64,000 bases of DNA from Streptomyces albireticuli (lineage in GTDB: Bacteria > Actinomycetota > Actinomycetes > Streptomycetales > Streptomycetaceae): contig NZ_JAJQQS010000002.1 of the NCBI RefSeq assembly GCF_021228125.1, positions 558,001-622,000 on the forward strand. Direction: 5' to 3'. The translations under genes and the position numbers were made by a program. Below the pieces are notes generated by a model. The model made no database searches, was not told the origin of the DNA, and saw nothing but the letters and a program-made list of their open reading frames with translations. This document shows, in pieces, positions 38,916-47,198 of this stretch; within the stretch, counting starts at the first letter, position 1; each line of letters starts with the position of its first letter.

Positions 38916-40403
38916 ATGACCCCCCCGACGCTCACCGAGAATCCCTTCACTCTCGGCGTGGCCTCCGGCGACCCGCTGCCGGACTCCGTCGTGCTGTGGA
39001 CCAGGCTCGCCCCCCGCCCGCACGAAGTGGGCAACGGGCTGCCCGCGCAGGGCAGCGGTGTGCCCGTGCAGTGGGAGCTCTCCGCCGACGACACGTTCCG
39101 GCGGGTGGAGCAGAGCGGCACCGTCACCGCGCCCGCGCAGGACAACCACACCGTCCACCTCGACCTGCGCGGCCTCGACCCCGACCACGTCTACTGGTAC
39201 CGGTTCCACGCCGGCGACTGGACCAGCCCCGTCGGCCGCACCCGGACCGCGCCCGACCCCGCCGCGCTGCCCGCCGAGGGGCGGTTCGGGCTGATCTCGT
39301 GTCAGCAGTACGACGAGGGCTACTACACCGCGCTGCGCCACCTCGCGGACGAGGACCTCGACGCCGTCTTCTTCGTCGGCGACTACATCTACGAGAACGC
39401 CATCGACGCCCGGGCCGGGGCCCGCAAGCTCACCACCCCGCTGCCCGCCTACTACGACCACTGGCTCGTCAGCCTCGACGACTACCGGCAGCGGTACGCC
39501 CTCGGCAGGACCGACCCCGACCTCCAGGCCGCGCACGCCGCCCACCCCTGGTACGTCACCTGGGACGACCACGAGGTCGAGAACAACTACGCGGGCGACG
39601 TCTCGCAGGACAACCTCCCGGCCGACACCTTCCGCGCCCGCCGCGCCGCCGCCTACCGCGCCTACTGGGAGAACATGCCGCTCCGCCGGGCGCAGCGCCC
39701 CGACGGTCCCGCCATGCGGCTCCACCGCCGGTTCCAGTACGGGCAGCTGGCCCAGTTCGACATCCTCGACACCCGGCAGTACCGGTCCGACCAGGCCTAC
39801 GGCGACGGCTGGAAGTACCCCGGACCCGAGTCCGAGAACCCCGCCCGCACGCTCACCGGCGCCGAGCAGGAGCGCTGGCTCCTGGACGGCTTCCGGTCCT
39901 CCTCCGCGCTGTGGAACGTCATACCCCAGCAGGTCTGCTTCGCCCGGCGCAAGGAGACCACCGCCGCCCGCTCCAAGCTCTCCATGGACGCCTGGGACGG
40001 CTACCCCGCCTCCCGGCAGCGCGTCCTGTCGGGCGTCGAGCAGGCGGGCATCCAGAACCTCGTCGTCCTCACCGGCGACGACCACGTCCACTACGCCCTC
40101 GACATCAAGAAGGACTTCGACGACCCGGCGTCCCGCACCCTCGGTGTGGAGTTCGTCGGGACCTCCGTCTCCAGCGGCTTCGACGGCGAGGAACGGCCGG
40201 AGGACTGGTCCTCCATGATGGCCGCCAACCCGCACATGAAGTACTACGACGGCCGCCGCGGCTATGTGGTCGTCTCCTTCGGCGAGGAGCGGGTCCGCGC
40301 CGACTTCCGCACCCTCACCGGCGTCACCAGGCCCGGCGCCCCCGTGAGCACCGCCGCCTCGTTCGTCTCCGAGGCGGGCGACCCGGGGCTCAAGCCCGCG
40401 TGA
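38916..40403 (+). CDS. phoD: PhoD-family alkaline phosphatase/phosphodiesterase
   Basis: Metal-dependent phosphoesterase of 495 residues. After the PhoD N-terminal beta domain (FTLGVASGDPLPDSVVLWTRL) the catalytic domain shows LISCQQYDEGYYTAL, VFFVGDYIYE, WDDHEVENNYAGD and VVLTGDDHVHYALDIK, the metal-site motifs. Unlike most PhoD proteins no Tat signal precedes the domain: ATG 38916 is only 9 codons before FTLGV and no RRxF motif is upstream. It may therefore be cytosolic or exported otherwise. No Pho box was recognised. Confidence 0.92.
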   Translation: MTPPTLTENPFTLGVASGDPLPDSVVLWTRLAPRPHEVGNGLPAQGSGVPVQWELSADDTFRRVEQSGTVTAPAQDNHTVHLDLRGLDPDHVYWYRFHAGDWTSPVGRTRTAPDPAALPAEGRFGLISCQQYDEGYYTALRHLADEDLDAVFFVGDYIYENAIDARAGARKLTTPLPAYYDHWLVSLDDYRQRYALGRTDPDLQAAHAAHPWYVTWDDHEVENNYAGDVSQDNLPADTFRARRAAAYRAYWENMPLRRAQRPDGPAMRLHRRFQYGQLAQFDILDTRQYRSDQAYGDGWKYPGPESENPARTLTGAEQERWLLDGFRSSSALWNVIPQQVCFARRKETTAARSKLSMDAWDGYPASRQRVLSGVEQAGIQNLVVLTGDDHVHYALDIKKDFDDPASRTLGVEFVGTSVSSGFDGEERPEDWSSMMAANPHMKYYDGRRGYVVVSFGEERVRADFRTLTGVTRPGAPVSTAASFVSEAGDPGLKPA

Positions 40404-40494
40404 TCCACGGCCCGGAGCCGTACGCGTAAGGGCCGGGGGCCGTTGACGGTCATGACACCATGGTTGATCCGACAACAACTGTGGAGAGCGACCC

Positions 40495-41889
40495 ATGACG
40501 GACCCCGGCATCGGCCCCGGCACGGCCGAGCCCCAGCAAGATCAGAAGGAATCCACCGACCCTCGAATACCCGGCTCCGGGCCGTCCGGCGCCCGCGCCC
40601 CGGGCGCCCCCACCGCCCAGGACGCCCCGGCCCCCGCCGCCCCGACCGCCGCCGCCCGCCGTACGAGCCTCCTCGTCACGCTCGTCCTCGGCGGCCTCAC
40701 CGCCCTGCCGCCGCTGTCCATGGACATGTACCTCCCGGCCCTGCCGGAGGTCACCGACGCCCTGCACAGCCCCGCCGCGACCGTCCAGCTCACCCTCACC
40801 GCCTGCCTCCTGGGCATGGCGCTCGGTCAGCTCGTCGTCGGCCCCATGAGCGACAAGTGGGGACGCCGCCGTCCCCTGCTCACCGGCATGGTGATCTACG
40901 TCATCGCCACCGCGGTCTGCGCCCTCGCGCCCACCGCCGGGCTCCTGATCGGCTTCCGCCTCGTCCAGGGACTGGCCGGCGCCGCCGGCATCGTCATCGC
41001 TCGCGCCATGGTCCGCGACCTCTACGACGGTGTCGCCATGGCCCGCTTCTTCTCCACCCTGATGCTCGTCTCCGGCGTCGCGCCCGTCGTCGCCCCCCTC
41101 ATCGGCGGCCAGGTGATGCGCGTCACCGACTGGCGCGGCGTCTTCGTCGTCCTCACCGTCATCGGGGTGCTTCTCACCCTCGTCGTCTGGCGCCGCCTCG
41201 ACGAGACCCTGCCGCCCGGGCGGCGGCACGCCGGCGGCCTCGGCGAGGCCCTGCGCACGATGGGCTCGCTCCTCTCCGACCGCGTCTTCACCGGCTACAT
41301 GCTCGCGGGCGGCTTCGCCTTCGCCGCGCTCTTCGCCTACATCTCCGCCTCGCCCTTCGTCGTCCAGGACATCTACGGCGCCTCCCCGCAGACCTTCAGC
41401 CTGCTCTTCGGCGTCAACTCCGTCGGCCTCGTCCTCGTCGGCCAGATCAACGGCAAGCTGCTGATCGGCCGCGTCAGCCTCGACAAGGCCCTCGCCGTGG
41501 GCCTCGCCGTGATCACCCTGGCCTCCGTCGCCCTGCTGCTGATGGCCTCCGGCGTCTTCGGCGAGGCCGGGCTGGCCCCGATCGCCGCCGGGCTGTTCGT
41601 CCTGATGTCCGCGATGGGCCTCGCGATGCCCAACACCAACGCCCAGGCCCTGATGCGCTCCCGCGACGCCGCGGGCTCCGCGTCCGCGCTGCTCGGCACG
41701 TCCACGTTCCTGCTGGGCGCGGTGGCCTCCCCGCTCGTCGGCATCGCGGGCGAGCACACGGCCGTGCCGATGGCCGTGGTGCAGTTGGTGTGCGCGCTGG
41801 CGGCGGTGGGCTGCTTCGTCGGGCTGTGCCGACCGTGGCAGCGGGCGGACGAGGAGTCCGCCCCGGCCGGGACCGTCTCCCGGCCGTAG
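40495..41889 (+). CDS. Bcr/CflA-type multidrug MFS exporter
   Basis: A 464-residue major facilitator with 12 predicted helices after a 55-residue Pro/Ala-rich N-terminal tail. The Bcr/CflA subfamily shows SMDMYLPALPEVTDAL in helix 1, and the loop 2-3 motif GPMSDKWGRRRPLLTGM. Helix 4-5 contains RLVQGLAGAAGIVIARAMVRD. It probably exports hydrophobic drugs such as bicyclomycin or chloramphenicol-like compounds by proton antiport. The stop codon is inside a 17-bp tandem repeat array. Confidence 0.9.
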   Translation: MTDPGIGPGTAEPQQDQKESTDPRIPGSGPSGARAPGAPTAQDAPAPAAPTAAARRTSLLVTLVLGGLTALPPLSMDMYLPALPEVTDALHSPAATVQLTLTACLLGMALGQLVVGPMSDKWGRRRPLLTGMVIYVIATAVCALAPTAGLLIGFRLVQGLAGAAGIVIARAMVRDLYDGVAMARFFSTLMLVSGVAPVVAPLIGGQVMRVTDWRGVFVVLTVIGVLLTLVVWRRLDETLPPGRRHAGGLGEALRTMGSLLSDRVFTGYMLAGGFAFAALFAYISASPFVVQDIYGASPQTFSLLFGVNSVGLVLVGQINGKLLIGRVSLDKALAVGLAVITLASVALLLMASGVFGEAGLAPIAAGLFVLMSAMGLAMPNTNAQALMRSRDAAGSASALLGTSTFLLGAVASPLVGIAGEHTAVPMAVVQLVCALAAVGCFVGLCRPWQRADEESAPAGTVSRP

Positions 41890-41967
41890 CCGTCTCCTGG
41901 CCGGGACCGTCTCCCGGCCGGGACCGCTTCCCAGCCGTAGCCGCTTCCCAGCGGTAACCGTCTCCCG
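41866..41967 (+). repeat. Six 17-bp tandem repeats across the MFS stop codon
   Basis: Six near-identical 17-bp units, alternating gccgggaccgtctcccg and gccgtagccgtctcctg types. The TAG stop is in the second unit. Since 17 is not a multiple of 3, gain or loss of a unit upstream of the stop would change the C-terminus. Gene-free sequence continues to 42192 with a gccgtg hexamer run and a 14-bp duplicated ccaggagaccaag block near 42066. Confidence 0.85.
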
Positions 41968-42140
41968 GCCGTGGCCGTGGCCGTAGCCGTGGCGGACGGA
42001 TCGGCGGTCAGGCGCCCCCGGTCCCTTTCCCGATCCGATCCTCCTCGGGGACGGGCGCCGCCGGCCAGGAGACCAAGCCAGGAGACCAAGCCAGGAAACC
42101 GGGCCACGGGACCCGCCGGGTCCGTGCAGGGACCGGCCCC

Positions 42141-42165
42141 GGGCGGCCGCGCGCAGCGGCCGCCC
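42141..42165 (+). terminator. Hairpin between MFS gene and the Rsm22 gene
   Basis: A 10-bp perfect stem (42141-42150 with 42156-42165) and a 5-nt loop, 27 bp before the next start codon. Either the terminator of the MFS transcript or an attenuator in the leader of the methyltransferase gene. Confidence 0.6.
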
Positions 42166-42192
42166 GCGGCGGGGCCGCATAGACTCGTGCGA

Positions 42193-43200
42193 ATGCACGC
42201 CCCCCATCCCCACTCCACCGGCGAGAACCCCCGCGCCGTCCTCGCCGAGCTCCTCGACGGCCTGCCGCCCCGGCAGGCCGCGCAGGCCGTCGAACGGCTG
42301 ATCGCCAACTACCGGGGGCGCACCCCCACGCACACGCCGGTGCTGCGCGACCGCTCCGACGTCCTCGCCTACGCCGCCTACCGGATGCCCGCCACCTTCG
42401 AGGCCGTCCGGTCCGCGCTGGAGGCGTTCCGGGACGGGCTGCCGGACTGGGAGCCCGTCTCGCACGTGGACATCGGCGGCGGCACGGGCGCCGCGACCTG
42501 GGCGGTCGCCGCCGCGTGGGCCGAGGGGCGGCACCGCACCACCGTCCTGGACTGGGCGGAGCCCGCCCTCGCCCTCGGCGCGGAGCTGGCCCGCGGCGCC
42601 GGATCCGAGGCGCTGCGCACCGCGGAGTGGCGGCGCCAGGCCATCGGCCCCGGCCTCGTCCTGCCGGCCGGCACCGATCTCGTCACCGTCTCCTACGTGC
42701 TGGGCGAGCTCACCGAGGACGCCCGCCGGTCGGTCACCGACGAGGCGGCCCGCGCCGCCCGCGCCGTGGTCGTCATCGAGCCGGGCACCCCGGACGGCTA
42801 TCTGCGGATCATCGAGGCGCGCGACCGGCTGATCGCGGCCGGCTTCCGGGTCGTCGCGCCCTGCCCGCACAGCGCGGCCTGCCCGATCGAGCCCGGCACC
42901 GATTGGTGCCACTTCTCGGCCCGGGTGAGCCGCTCCTCGCTGCACCGCCAGGTCAAGGGCGGCTCGCTGCCGTACGAGGACGAGAAGTTCAGCTACGTGG
43001 CGGCGGTGCGCGACCTGCCGGTGCCGGCCGCGCCCGCCCGCGTCGTCCGCAAGCCGCAGATCCGCAAGGGCCAGGTCCTGCTGGAGCTGTGCACCCCGGA
43101 GGACGGGCTCACCCGCGAGACCGTGACCAAGCGGCACGGCGCGCTCTACAAGATCGCCCGGGACACCGACTGGGGCGACACGTGGCCGCCTGAGGAGTGA
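42193..43200 (+). CDS. Rsm22-family small ribosomal subunit methyltransferase-like protein
   Basis: A 335-residue homologue of Rsm22/METTL17, ribosome-assembly factors with a SAM-type fold. The cofactor region is VSHVDIGGGTGAATWAVAAA, and YVLGELTEDAR and VVIEPGTPDGY follow. A cysteine cluster CPHSAACPIEPGTDWC (about 225-240) matches the iron-sulfur ligands of METTL17. The C-terminal basic region contains RVVRKPQIRKGQVLLELC. ATG 42193 sits in a weak context with no clear Shine-Dalgarno sequence. Alternative upstream starts are in a repetitive, non-conserved leader. Confidence 0.88.
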   Translation: MHAPHPHSTGENPRAVLAELLDGLPPRQAAQAVERLIANYRGRTPTHTPVLRDRSDVLAYAAYRMPATFEAVRSALEAFRDGLPDWEPVSHVDIGGGTGAATWAVAAAWAEGRHRTTVLDWAEPALALGAELARGAGSEALRTAEWRRQAIGPGLVLPAGTDLVTVSYVLGELTEDARRSVTDEAARAARAVVVIEPGTPDGYLRIIEARDRLIAAGFRVVAPCPHSAACPIEPGTDWCHFSARVSRSSLHRQVKGGSLPYEDEKFSYVAAVRDLPVPAAPARVVRKPQIRKGQVLLELCTPEDGLTRETVTKRHGALYKIARDTDWGDTWPPEE

Positions 43201-43352
43201 GTGTCCCGGGGCGGCCGGCACGGCCGCCGGGGCCTACGCCCCGAAGGGGTTCCGCACGGGCCGGGCCTCCCGGGGCGGCCGGGGGGCTCGCGACCCCGGC
43301 GTTCCTCGGAGGCGAGTGGTCCTGGCGCTCCGCGCCCCCGCCCGACCGCTCG

Positions 43353-44207
43353 TCAGCGCAGCTCCTGCGTACAGCACTTCACGCTGCCGCCGCCCTTGAG
43401 CAGCTCGCCGAGGTCCAGCCCGATCGGCTCGAAGCCCCGCTCCCGCAAGGGGGCGAAGAGGCCCACGGCCGCCTGCGGAAGCAGCACGTGGCGGCCGTCG
43501 CACACGGCGTTGAGCCCGAGCGCGGCGGCGTCCTCCTCCGTCGCGATCAGGGCGTCCGGGAAGAGGTGCGCGAGGACGGCCCGGCTGCCCGCCGAGAACG
43601 CCCCCGGGTAGTACATGACCTCGTCGCCGTCGAGCACGGACAGCGCCGTGTCCAGGTGGTAGTAGCGCGGGTCGACCAGGTCGAGGCCGATGACCGGGCG
43701 GCCGAAGAACTCCTGGGCCTCGGGGTGCGACAGCGGGCTGCTGCGGAAGCCGCGGCCGGCGAGCAGCCAGGAGGTGGTGACGGCGAAGTCGCCCTCGCCC
43801 TCGTTGATGTGCTCGGGTTCGAGGACGTCGGCGTAGCCGTGGGAGCGGAACCACTCCGCGTGCACGGCGGCCTCGGCGGCTCGCTCGGGATGGGCGAAGC
43901 GGGCGCCGAGCACCCGGCCGTCCACGACGGTGGCGCCGTTGGCGGCGAAGACCATGTCGGGCAGGTCGGGCCGGGGGGTCAGCTCCTCGACGGTGTGGCC
44001 GAGGGAGCGGTAGCGGTCGCGCAGGTCCTCCCACTGGGCGAGGGCGAGCGGCAGGTCGACCGGTTTGGCCGGGTCCATCCACGGGTTGATCGAGTAGGTG
44101 ACCTTGAAATGGGCCGGCGGGCACATCAGATAGCGCCGCGGGGCGGCTTCGCGCCGGGGGGTGGTCGTTCGCCGCGAAGCGGCTTCGGCACGTGGGGCGA
44201 TACGCAA
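43353..44207 (-). CDS. Dimethylargininase / amidinotransferase family (DDAH-like)
   Basis: A 284-residue pentein enzyme that hydrolyses dimethylarginine or a related guanidino substrate to citrulline. Seen: MCPPAHFKVTYSINPWMD, DMVFAANGATVVDGRVLGARF, HINEGEGDFAV, RYYHLDTALSVLDGDEVMYYPGAF with the catalytic histidine, and the nucleophile cysteine in GGSVKCCTQELR at the C-terminus. The TTG at 44207 is chosen because GAGGAG lies 6 nt upstream; the first ~25 residues are Arg/Ala/Pro-rich. A perfect inverted repeat lies 24 bp upstream. No Lrp/AsnC gene, the usual partner, is adjacent. Confidence 0.9.
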   Translation of the reverse strand: MRIAPRAEAASRRTTTPRREAAPRRYLMCPPAHFKVTYSINPWMDPAKPVDLPLALAQWEDLRDRYRSLGHTVEELTPRPDLPDMVFAANGATVVDGRVLGARFAHPERAAEAAVHAEWFRSHGYADVLEPEHINEGEGDFAVTTSWLLAGRGFRSSPLSHPEAQEFFGRPVIGLDLVDPRYYHLDTALSVLDGDEVMYYPGAFSAGSRAVLAHLFPDALIATEEDAAALGLNAVCDGRHVLLPQAAVGLFAPLRERGFEPIGLDLGELLKGGGSVKCCTQELR

Positions 44208-44230
44208 GGAGTGCTCCTCACGGTGACGTT

Positions 44231-44258
44231 GGGCACGTGCGGGGTGTCGCACGTGCCC
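44231..44258. promoter_or_regulatory. Operator-like inverted repeat upstream of the DDAH gene
   Basis: GGGCACGTGC-N8-GCACGTGCCC, perfect 10-bp arms, 24 bp before the minus-strand start. A dimer or tetramer site for a transcription factor is likely, for example an Lrp/AsnC-type regulator that often neighbours these genes. A leader hairpin is the alternative. Confidence 0.65.
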
Positions 44259-44321
44259 AAATCGTCCTCGCTCCACGGCCTTTGGCGCATGAACCGTACG
44301 GGTGGTTTACCCGTGGCCCAC

Positions 44322-44504
44322 TCACGCTCCGGCCGTTCCGTCCCGCCCTTCCCGCAACTTCCGCAGCAGCTCGCGCTTCTGGGCGTTCGCGTCCGTGCCG
44401 CCTCCCGCGCGCCCGCCGCGGCCGGCGCCCCGGAGCGCGCTCCGGGAGAGGTTGCTCCGGGTGCCGCCGACTCCGAGCATGTTTCCCGCGCTGCCCCTGC
44501 TCAT
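44322..44504 (-). CDS. DUF6243-family small protein
   Basis: A 60-residue protein, MSRGSAGNMLGVGGTRSNL ..., ending in a charged helix NAQKRELLRKLRE. The LGVGGxRxxxSR start, glycine/arginine-rich middle and AQKxELLRKL end match the DUF6243 family of Streptomyces. It is hydrophilic and of unknown function. ATG 44504 has a weak GAGAGGGG ribosome binding site. It is divergent from a TetR gene, and the 116-bp gap holds two operator-like palindromes, so it may be a target of that repressor. Confidence 0.75.
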   Translation of the reverse strand: MSRGSAGNMLGVGGTRSNLSRSALRGAGRGGRAGGGTDANAQKRELLRKLREGRDGTAGA

Positions 44505-44524
44505 GGGGTGCCCCTCTCTGTCAG

Positions 44525-44543
44525 GCGAGACGCGCTGTCTCGC
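44525..44543. promoter_or_regulatory. Second TetR-type operator half-array
   Basis: GCGAGAC-N5-GTCTCGC, perfect 7-bp arms. It shares the GAGAC/GTCTC ends of the larger palindrome 20 bp away and lies 21 bp before the DUF6243 start. Confidence 0.6.
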
Positions 44544-44562
44544 TCTGCCCTCAAGATTGAAC

Positions 44563-44595
44563 GAGACGTATCGTCTTGTCAAGACGATACGTCTC
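44563..44595. promoter_or_regulatory. 33-bp perfect palindrome, double TetR operator
   Basis: Arms gagacgtatcgtcttg (44563-44578) and caagacgatacgtctc (44580-44595) around one base. Each arm contains a smaller palindrome, AGACGTATCGTCT and AGACGATACGTCT, so two repressor dimers could bind side by side. It ends 25 bp before the TetR start. Confidence 0.85.
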
Positions 44596-44620
44596 GCCTT
44601 CTTCTCGCTAGGATGCCGTT

Positions 44621-45229
44621 ATGGTCAACAAGACGCCCGCCGCCAAGGCCCCCGACGCCACCCGCCGCAACGAGCGCTCCCGCCGCGCGATCCTCGACGC
44701 GGCCCTGGAGATCGTCGGCGAGGTCGGCTTCTCGAAGCTCACCATCGAGGCCATCGCCGCCCGCGCCGGCGTGGGCAAGCAGACCATCTACCGCTGGTGG
44801 CCCTCCAAGGCCGCGGTCCTCTTCGAGGCGTGCATGCCCGAGGGCCTGGACCCGCTCACGGTCGAGCTGCCGGACACCGGCGACATCGAGGCCGACCTCA
44901 AGACCGTCCTGCGCGGCACCGTGGACGAGCTCCGGAACCCCAAGCTGGAGGCCCCCACCCGCGCCCTGTCCGCCGAGACGCAGAACGACCCCGAGCTGGG
45001 CCGGCAGCTCACCGAGCGGATCCTGGAACCCCAGCTCCAGGCGTATGTGCGCCGGCTGCGGTCGGCCCAGGAGGCCGGGCAGATCGCCGCGGACATCGAT
45101 GTGCGGATCGCCATCGAACTGCTGGTCGGCCCGCTCTTCCACCGCTGGCACACCCGCACCCTGCCGCTCACCCACGAGTACGCCGACACCGTCGCCGAGC
45201 TGGCGCTCCGCGGTCTGTCCCCCCGCTGA
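44621..45229 (+). CDS. TetR-family transcriptional repressor
   Basis: A 202-residue repressor. Helix-turn-helix: RRAILDAALEIVGEVGFSKLTIEAIAARAGVGKQTIYRWWPSKAAVLFE (key KQTIYRWWPSK). The C-terminal domain, TetR_C_11-like, has LSAETQNDPELGRQLTERILEPQ and IDVRIAIELLVGPLFHRWHTRTLPL. It is probably autoregulated through the 33-bp palindrome just upstream and may also control the divergent DUF6243 gene. The inducer is unknown. No transporter gene adjoins it. Confidence 0.92.
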   Translation: MVNKTPAAKAPDATRRNERSRRAILDAALEIVGEVGFSKLTIEAIAARAGVGKQTIYRWWPSKAAVLFEACMPEGLDPLTVELPDTGDIEADLKTVLRGTVDELRNPKLEAPTRALSAETQNDPELGRQLTERILEPQLQAYVRRLRSAQEAGQIAADIDVRIAIELLVGPLFHRWHTRTLPLTHEYADTVAELALRGLSPR

Positions 45230-45385
45230 GACCGGTACCGGAACCGGCGCGGGAAGGACGCCGGACACCCCTCCCGGACGCGCGCGAGCGGTCCGTCTCA
45301 CACCCTCCGGATACGTCCGACGGTCACACCAGGCGCAGGATGGTGGCAGCATTGACCGGAGACCGCGGTCGAAGTGAGGGGATAG

Positions 45386-46120
45386 ATGGAACGCAAGAGC
45401 AGGTTCTCCCAGTGGCTGCGCCGTCCCAGGAGCGGAGCGGGCGGCGATACGGGCGCGGACGCGGCATCGGAGGCCGCCCGCGAAGAACTGCTCCTGGCCG
45501 CGGCGGCGGCGGGCTTCCCGCTGGCCCCGGCCGCCCACCCGTCCGGGTACGGCTGTTCCTGTGAGCGGATCGGCTGTCCGACCCCCGGTCGGCACCCCGT
45601 CTCCTTCGCCTGGCAGACCCTCGCGACCACGGACGCCGAGAAGGTCACCAAGTGGCTGCGCGCGCAGCCGGAGGCCAATTTCGTCACCGCCACCGGGATC
45701 GCCCACGACGTCCTCGACGTCCCCCTGGAAGCCGGGCGGCAGGCCCTGGCCCGGCTGACCGCGGCCGGTGTCGACGTCGGCCCCGTGGCCACGGTCGCCC
45801 CCGACCGCATGCTGTTCTTCACCGCCACCCGCGGCACCCCGGACGACGAGGACGAGTGGTGGCCGTGCGAGCTGGACTGCCACCCCGAGACCATGGACGA
45901 GCACCCCGGCCTGCGCTGGCACTGCCGGGGCAGCTATGTGCTGCTGCCGCCCTCGCGGGTGCCGGACGGCGCGGGCGTGGCCTGGCTCCAGGGCCAGGGC
46001 GCCGAGCGGCCGCTGCCCGACCCGCTGACGCTGCTGGAGACCCTCACCGACGCCTGCGCGCAGTACGCGGGCGAGCGCCCGGACCACCACGAATCCGCCG
46101 CCTGGCCGATCGGGCGCTGA
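45386..46120 (+). CDS. Bifunctional DNA primase/polymerase N-terminal-like protein
   Basis: A 244-residue protein of the prim-pol (AEP) N-terminal type that is widespread as a single-copy gene in Streptomyces. Family-like features: AAAAGFPLAPAAHPSGYGCSCERIGCPTPGRHPVSFAWQ, where the cysteines and GRHP recall the zinc-like motif of AEP proteins, ATGIAHDVLDVP for the metal-site strand, and LRWHCRGSYVLLPPS. It lacks the helicase or PriCT part of plasmid prim-pol proteins. Enzymatic activity is uncertain. ATG 45386 follows a GAGGGGA ribosome binding site. It stands apart from mobile-element genes. Confidence 0.8.
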   Translation: MERKSRFSQWLRRPRSGAGGDTGADAASEAAREELLLAAAAAGFPLAPAAHPSGYGCSCERIGCPTPGRHPVSFAWQTLATTDAEKVTKWLRAQPEANFVTATGIAHDVLDVPLEAGRQALARLTAAGVDVGPVATVAPDRMLFFTATRGTPDDEDEWWPCELDCHPETMDEHPGLRWHCRGSYVLLPPSRVPDGAGVAWLQGQGAERPLPDPLTLLETLTDACAQYAGERPDHHESAAWPIGR

Positions 46121-46130
46121 TCCGAGGACG

Positions 46131-47198
46131 TCAATCGCCCTTGACCGCGGTCACGCTCTCGATGCGGTTCAGGAAGACGATCTTCCCGTCGTTCTTCGGG
46201 TCGTTCTTCGAAGCGCCCCCGCCGGCCTTCCCGTCCGGCTTCCCGCCCGACTTCGCCCCCGTCGTCCCACCGCCCGGCGCAGGCGGGACCCGTACCGCCG
46301 ACTCCGAGACCCGGGTGTAGGTCACCGACGTCTTCAGCTCGCCGGTCACCAGCGTCCGCGTCCGCGGGTCGGTGACCGCGGGCCGCAGCCCCTTGGCCAT
46401 CGTCCGCCGCTCCCGGTGGTGGGCCGTGAAGAACACCAGCGCGCCGCCGTCCTCCGTGCGCAGCGCCGGCGTGGGGAAGTCGGGGGCCCGCTCGGGGACG
46501 TCGATGAACTCCGTCCAGAAGGTCGGGGTCCGCCGGAGCTTGTCCCGCTCCTCCCGCACCCCGCTGGTCCGCGGCCCCGGCGCGAAGGCGCCGCCCTCGC
46601 CGGTCCGCAGGAAGTCGGTGTACGCGCGGCTGACCGTCCCGGGATCCTTGGCCAGCCCGGTGTCCCGGCCCTCGGCGACGGGCACCGCCTCGGCGTATCC
46701 GTCCCCGTCGGTCGCGAACTCCGGCACCCTGTCGGGGCCGACGATCGACAGATAGCCGGCCCGCCACGGGTCCTTCGGCCCCTCGCGCAGGAACACCACG
46801 AGCCAGCGGTTGCGGTCGCGGTTGCTGCGGGTGTCGGCGAGGAAGAACTTCGGCCAGCCGGCCTGCTTGGGGACGGTGAAGCGCGCGTCGTCCAGGACCA
46901 GCGACGGATAGCGGGGGTTGCCGCCCGGGGTGAGGGCGCCCTGCGTCCTCATGTCCGCGTGGCCGATCTCGGCGAGGGGCCCGCTCTCGACCCGGTCGAT
47001 GACCTTCGGGTCGAGCTCGCGGTACGCCTCGTTGTAGCCGTCCGTGAAGCGCTTGAGGATCTCCGGCGCCTCAGCCTTGTCCACCGCCGGCAGGATCTCC
47101 CGCTCGCCGTGCACCGTCACGCACCCGGTCACCGGCGCCAGCAGTGCCGTCAGCGCCGCCGTGGTGATCAGCGTGCGACGTGGCGGCCGGCGTCTCAT
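46131..47198 (-). CDS. Lipoprotein of unknown function
   Basis: A 355-residue secreted lipoprotein with a twin-arginine-rich N-terminus, a hydrophobic segment and lipobox LLAPVTGC (Cys26). The mature part has ALTPGGNPRYPSLVLDDARFTVPKQAGWPKFFLADT and LRTEDGGALVFFTAHHRE, then a Gly/Lys-rich spacer (about 310-335). I do not recognise the domain. The 5' 128 bp lie inside the end of the EfeU frame on the same strand, yet the intact signal peptide supports this start. It may be the last gene of the efe operon. Confidence 0.8.
   Translation of the reverse strand: MRRRPPRRTLITTAALTALLAPVTGCVTVHGEREILPAVDKAEAPEILKRFTDGYNEAYRELDPKVIDRVESGPLAEIGHADMRTQGALTPGGNPRYPSLVLDDARFTVPKQAGWPKFFLADTRSNRDRNRWLVVFLREGPKDPWRAGYLSIVGPDRVPEFATDGDGYAEAVPVAEGRDTGLAKDPGTVSRAYTDFLRTGEGGAFAPGPRTSGVREERDKLRRTPTFWTEFIDVPERAPDFPTPALRTEDGGALVFFTAHHRERRTMAKGLRPAVTDPRTRTLVTGELKTSVTYTRVSESAVRVPPAPGGGTTGAKSGGKPDGKAGGGASKNDPKNDGKIVFLNRIESVTAVKGD

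Noticed and set aside
38916..40403. Missed Tat signal upstream of PhoD
   Set aside because: The frame upstream of 38916 has no RR motif followed by a hydrophobic stretch within the 210-bp gap.
45386..46120. Prim-pol gene as a sign of an integrated plasmid
   Set aside because: No integrase, excisionase, replication or transfer gene nearby; single-copy prim-pol-like genes are common on Streptomyces chromosomes.
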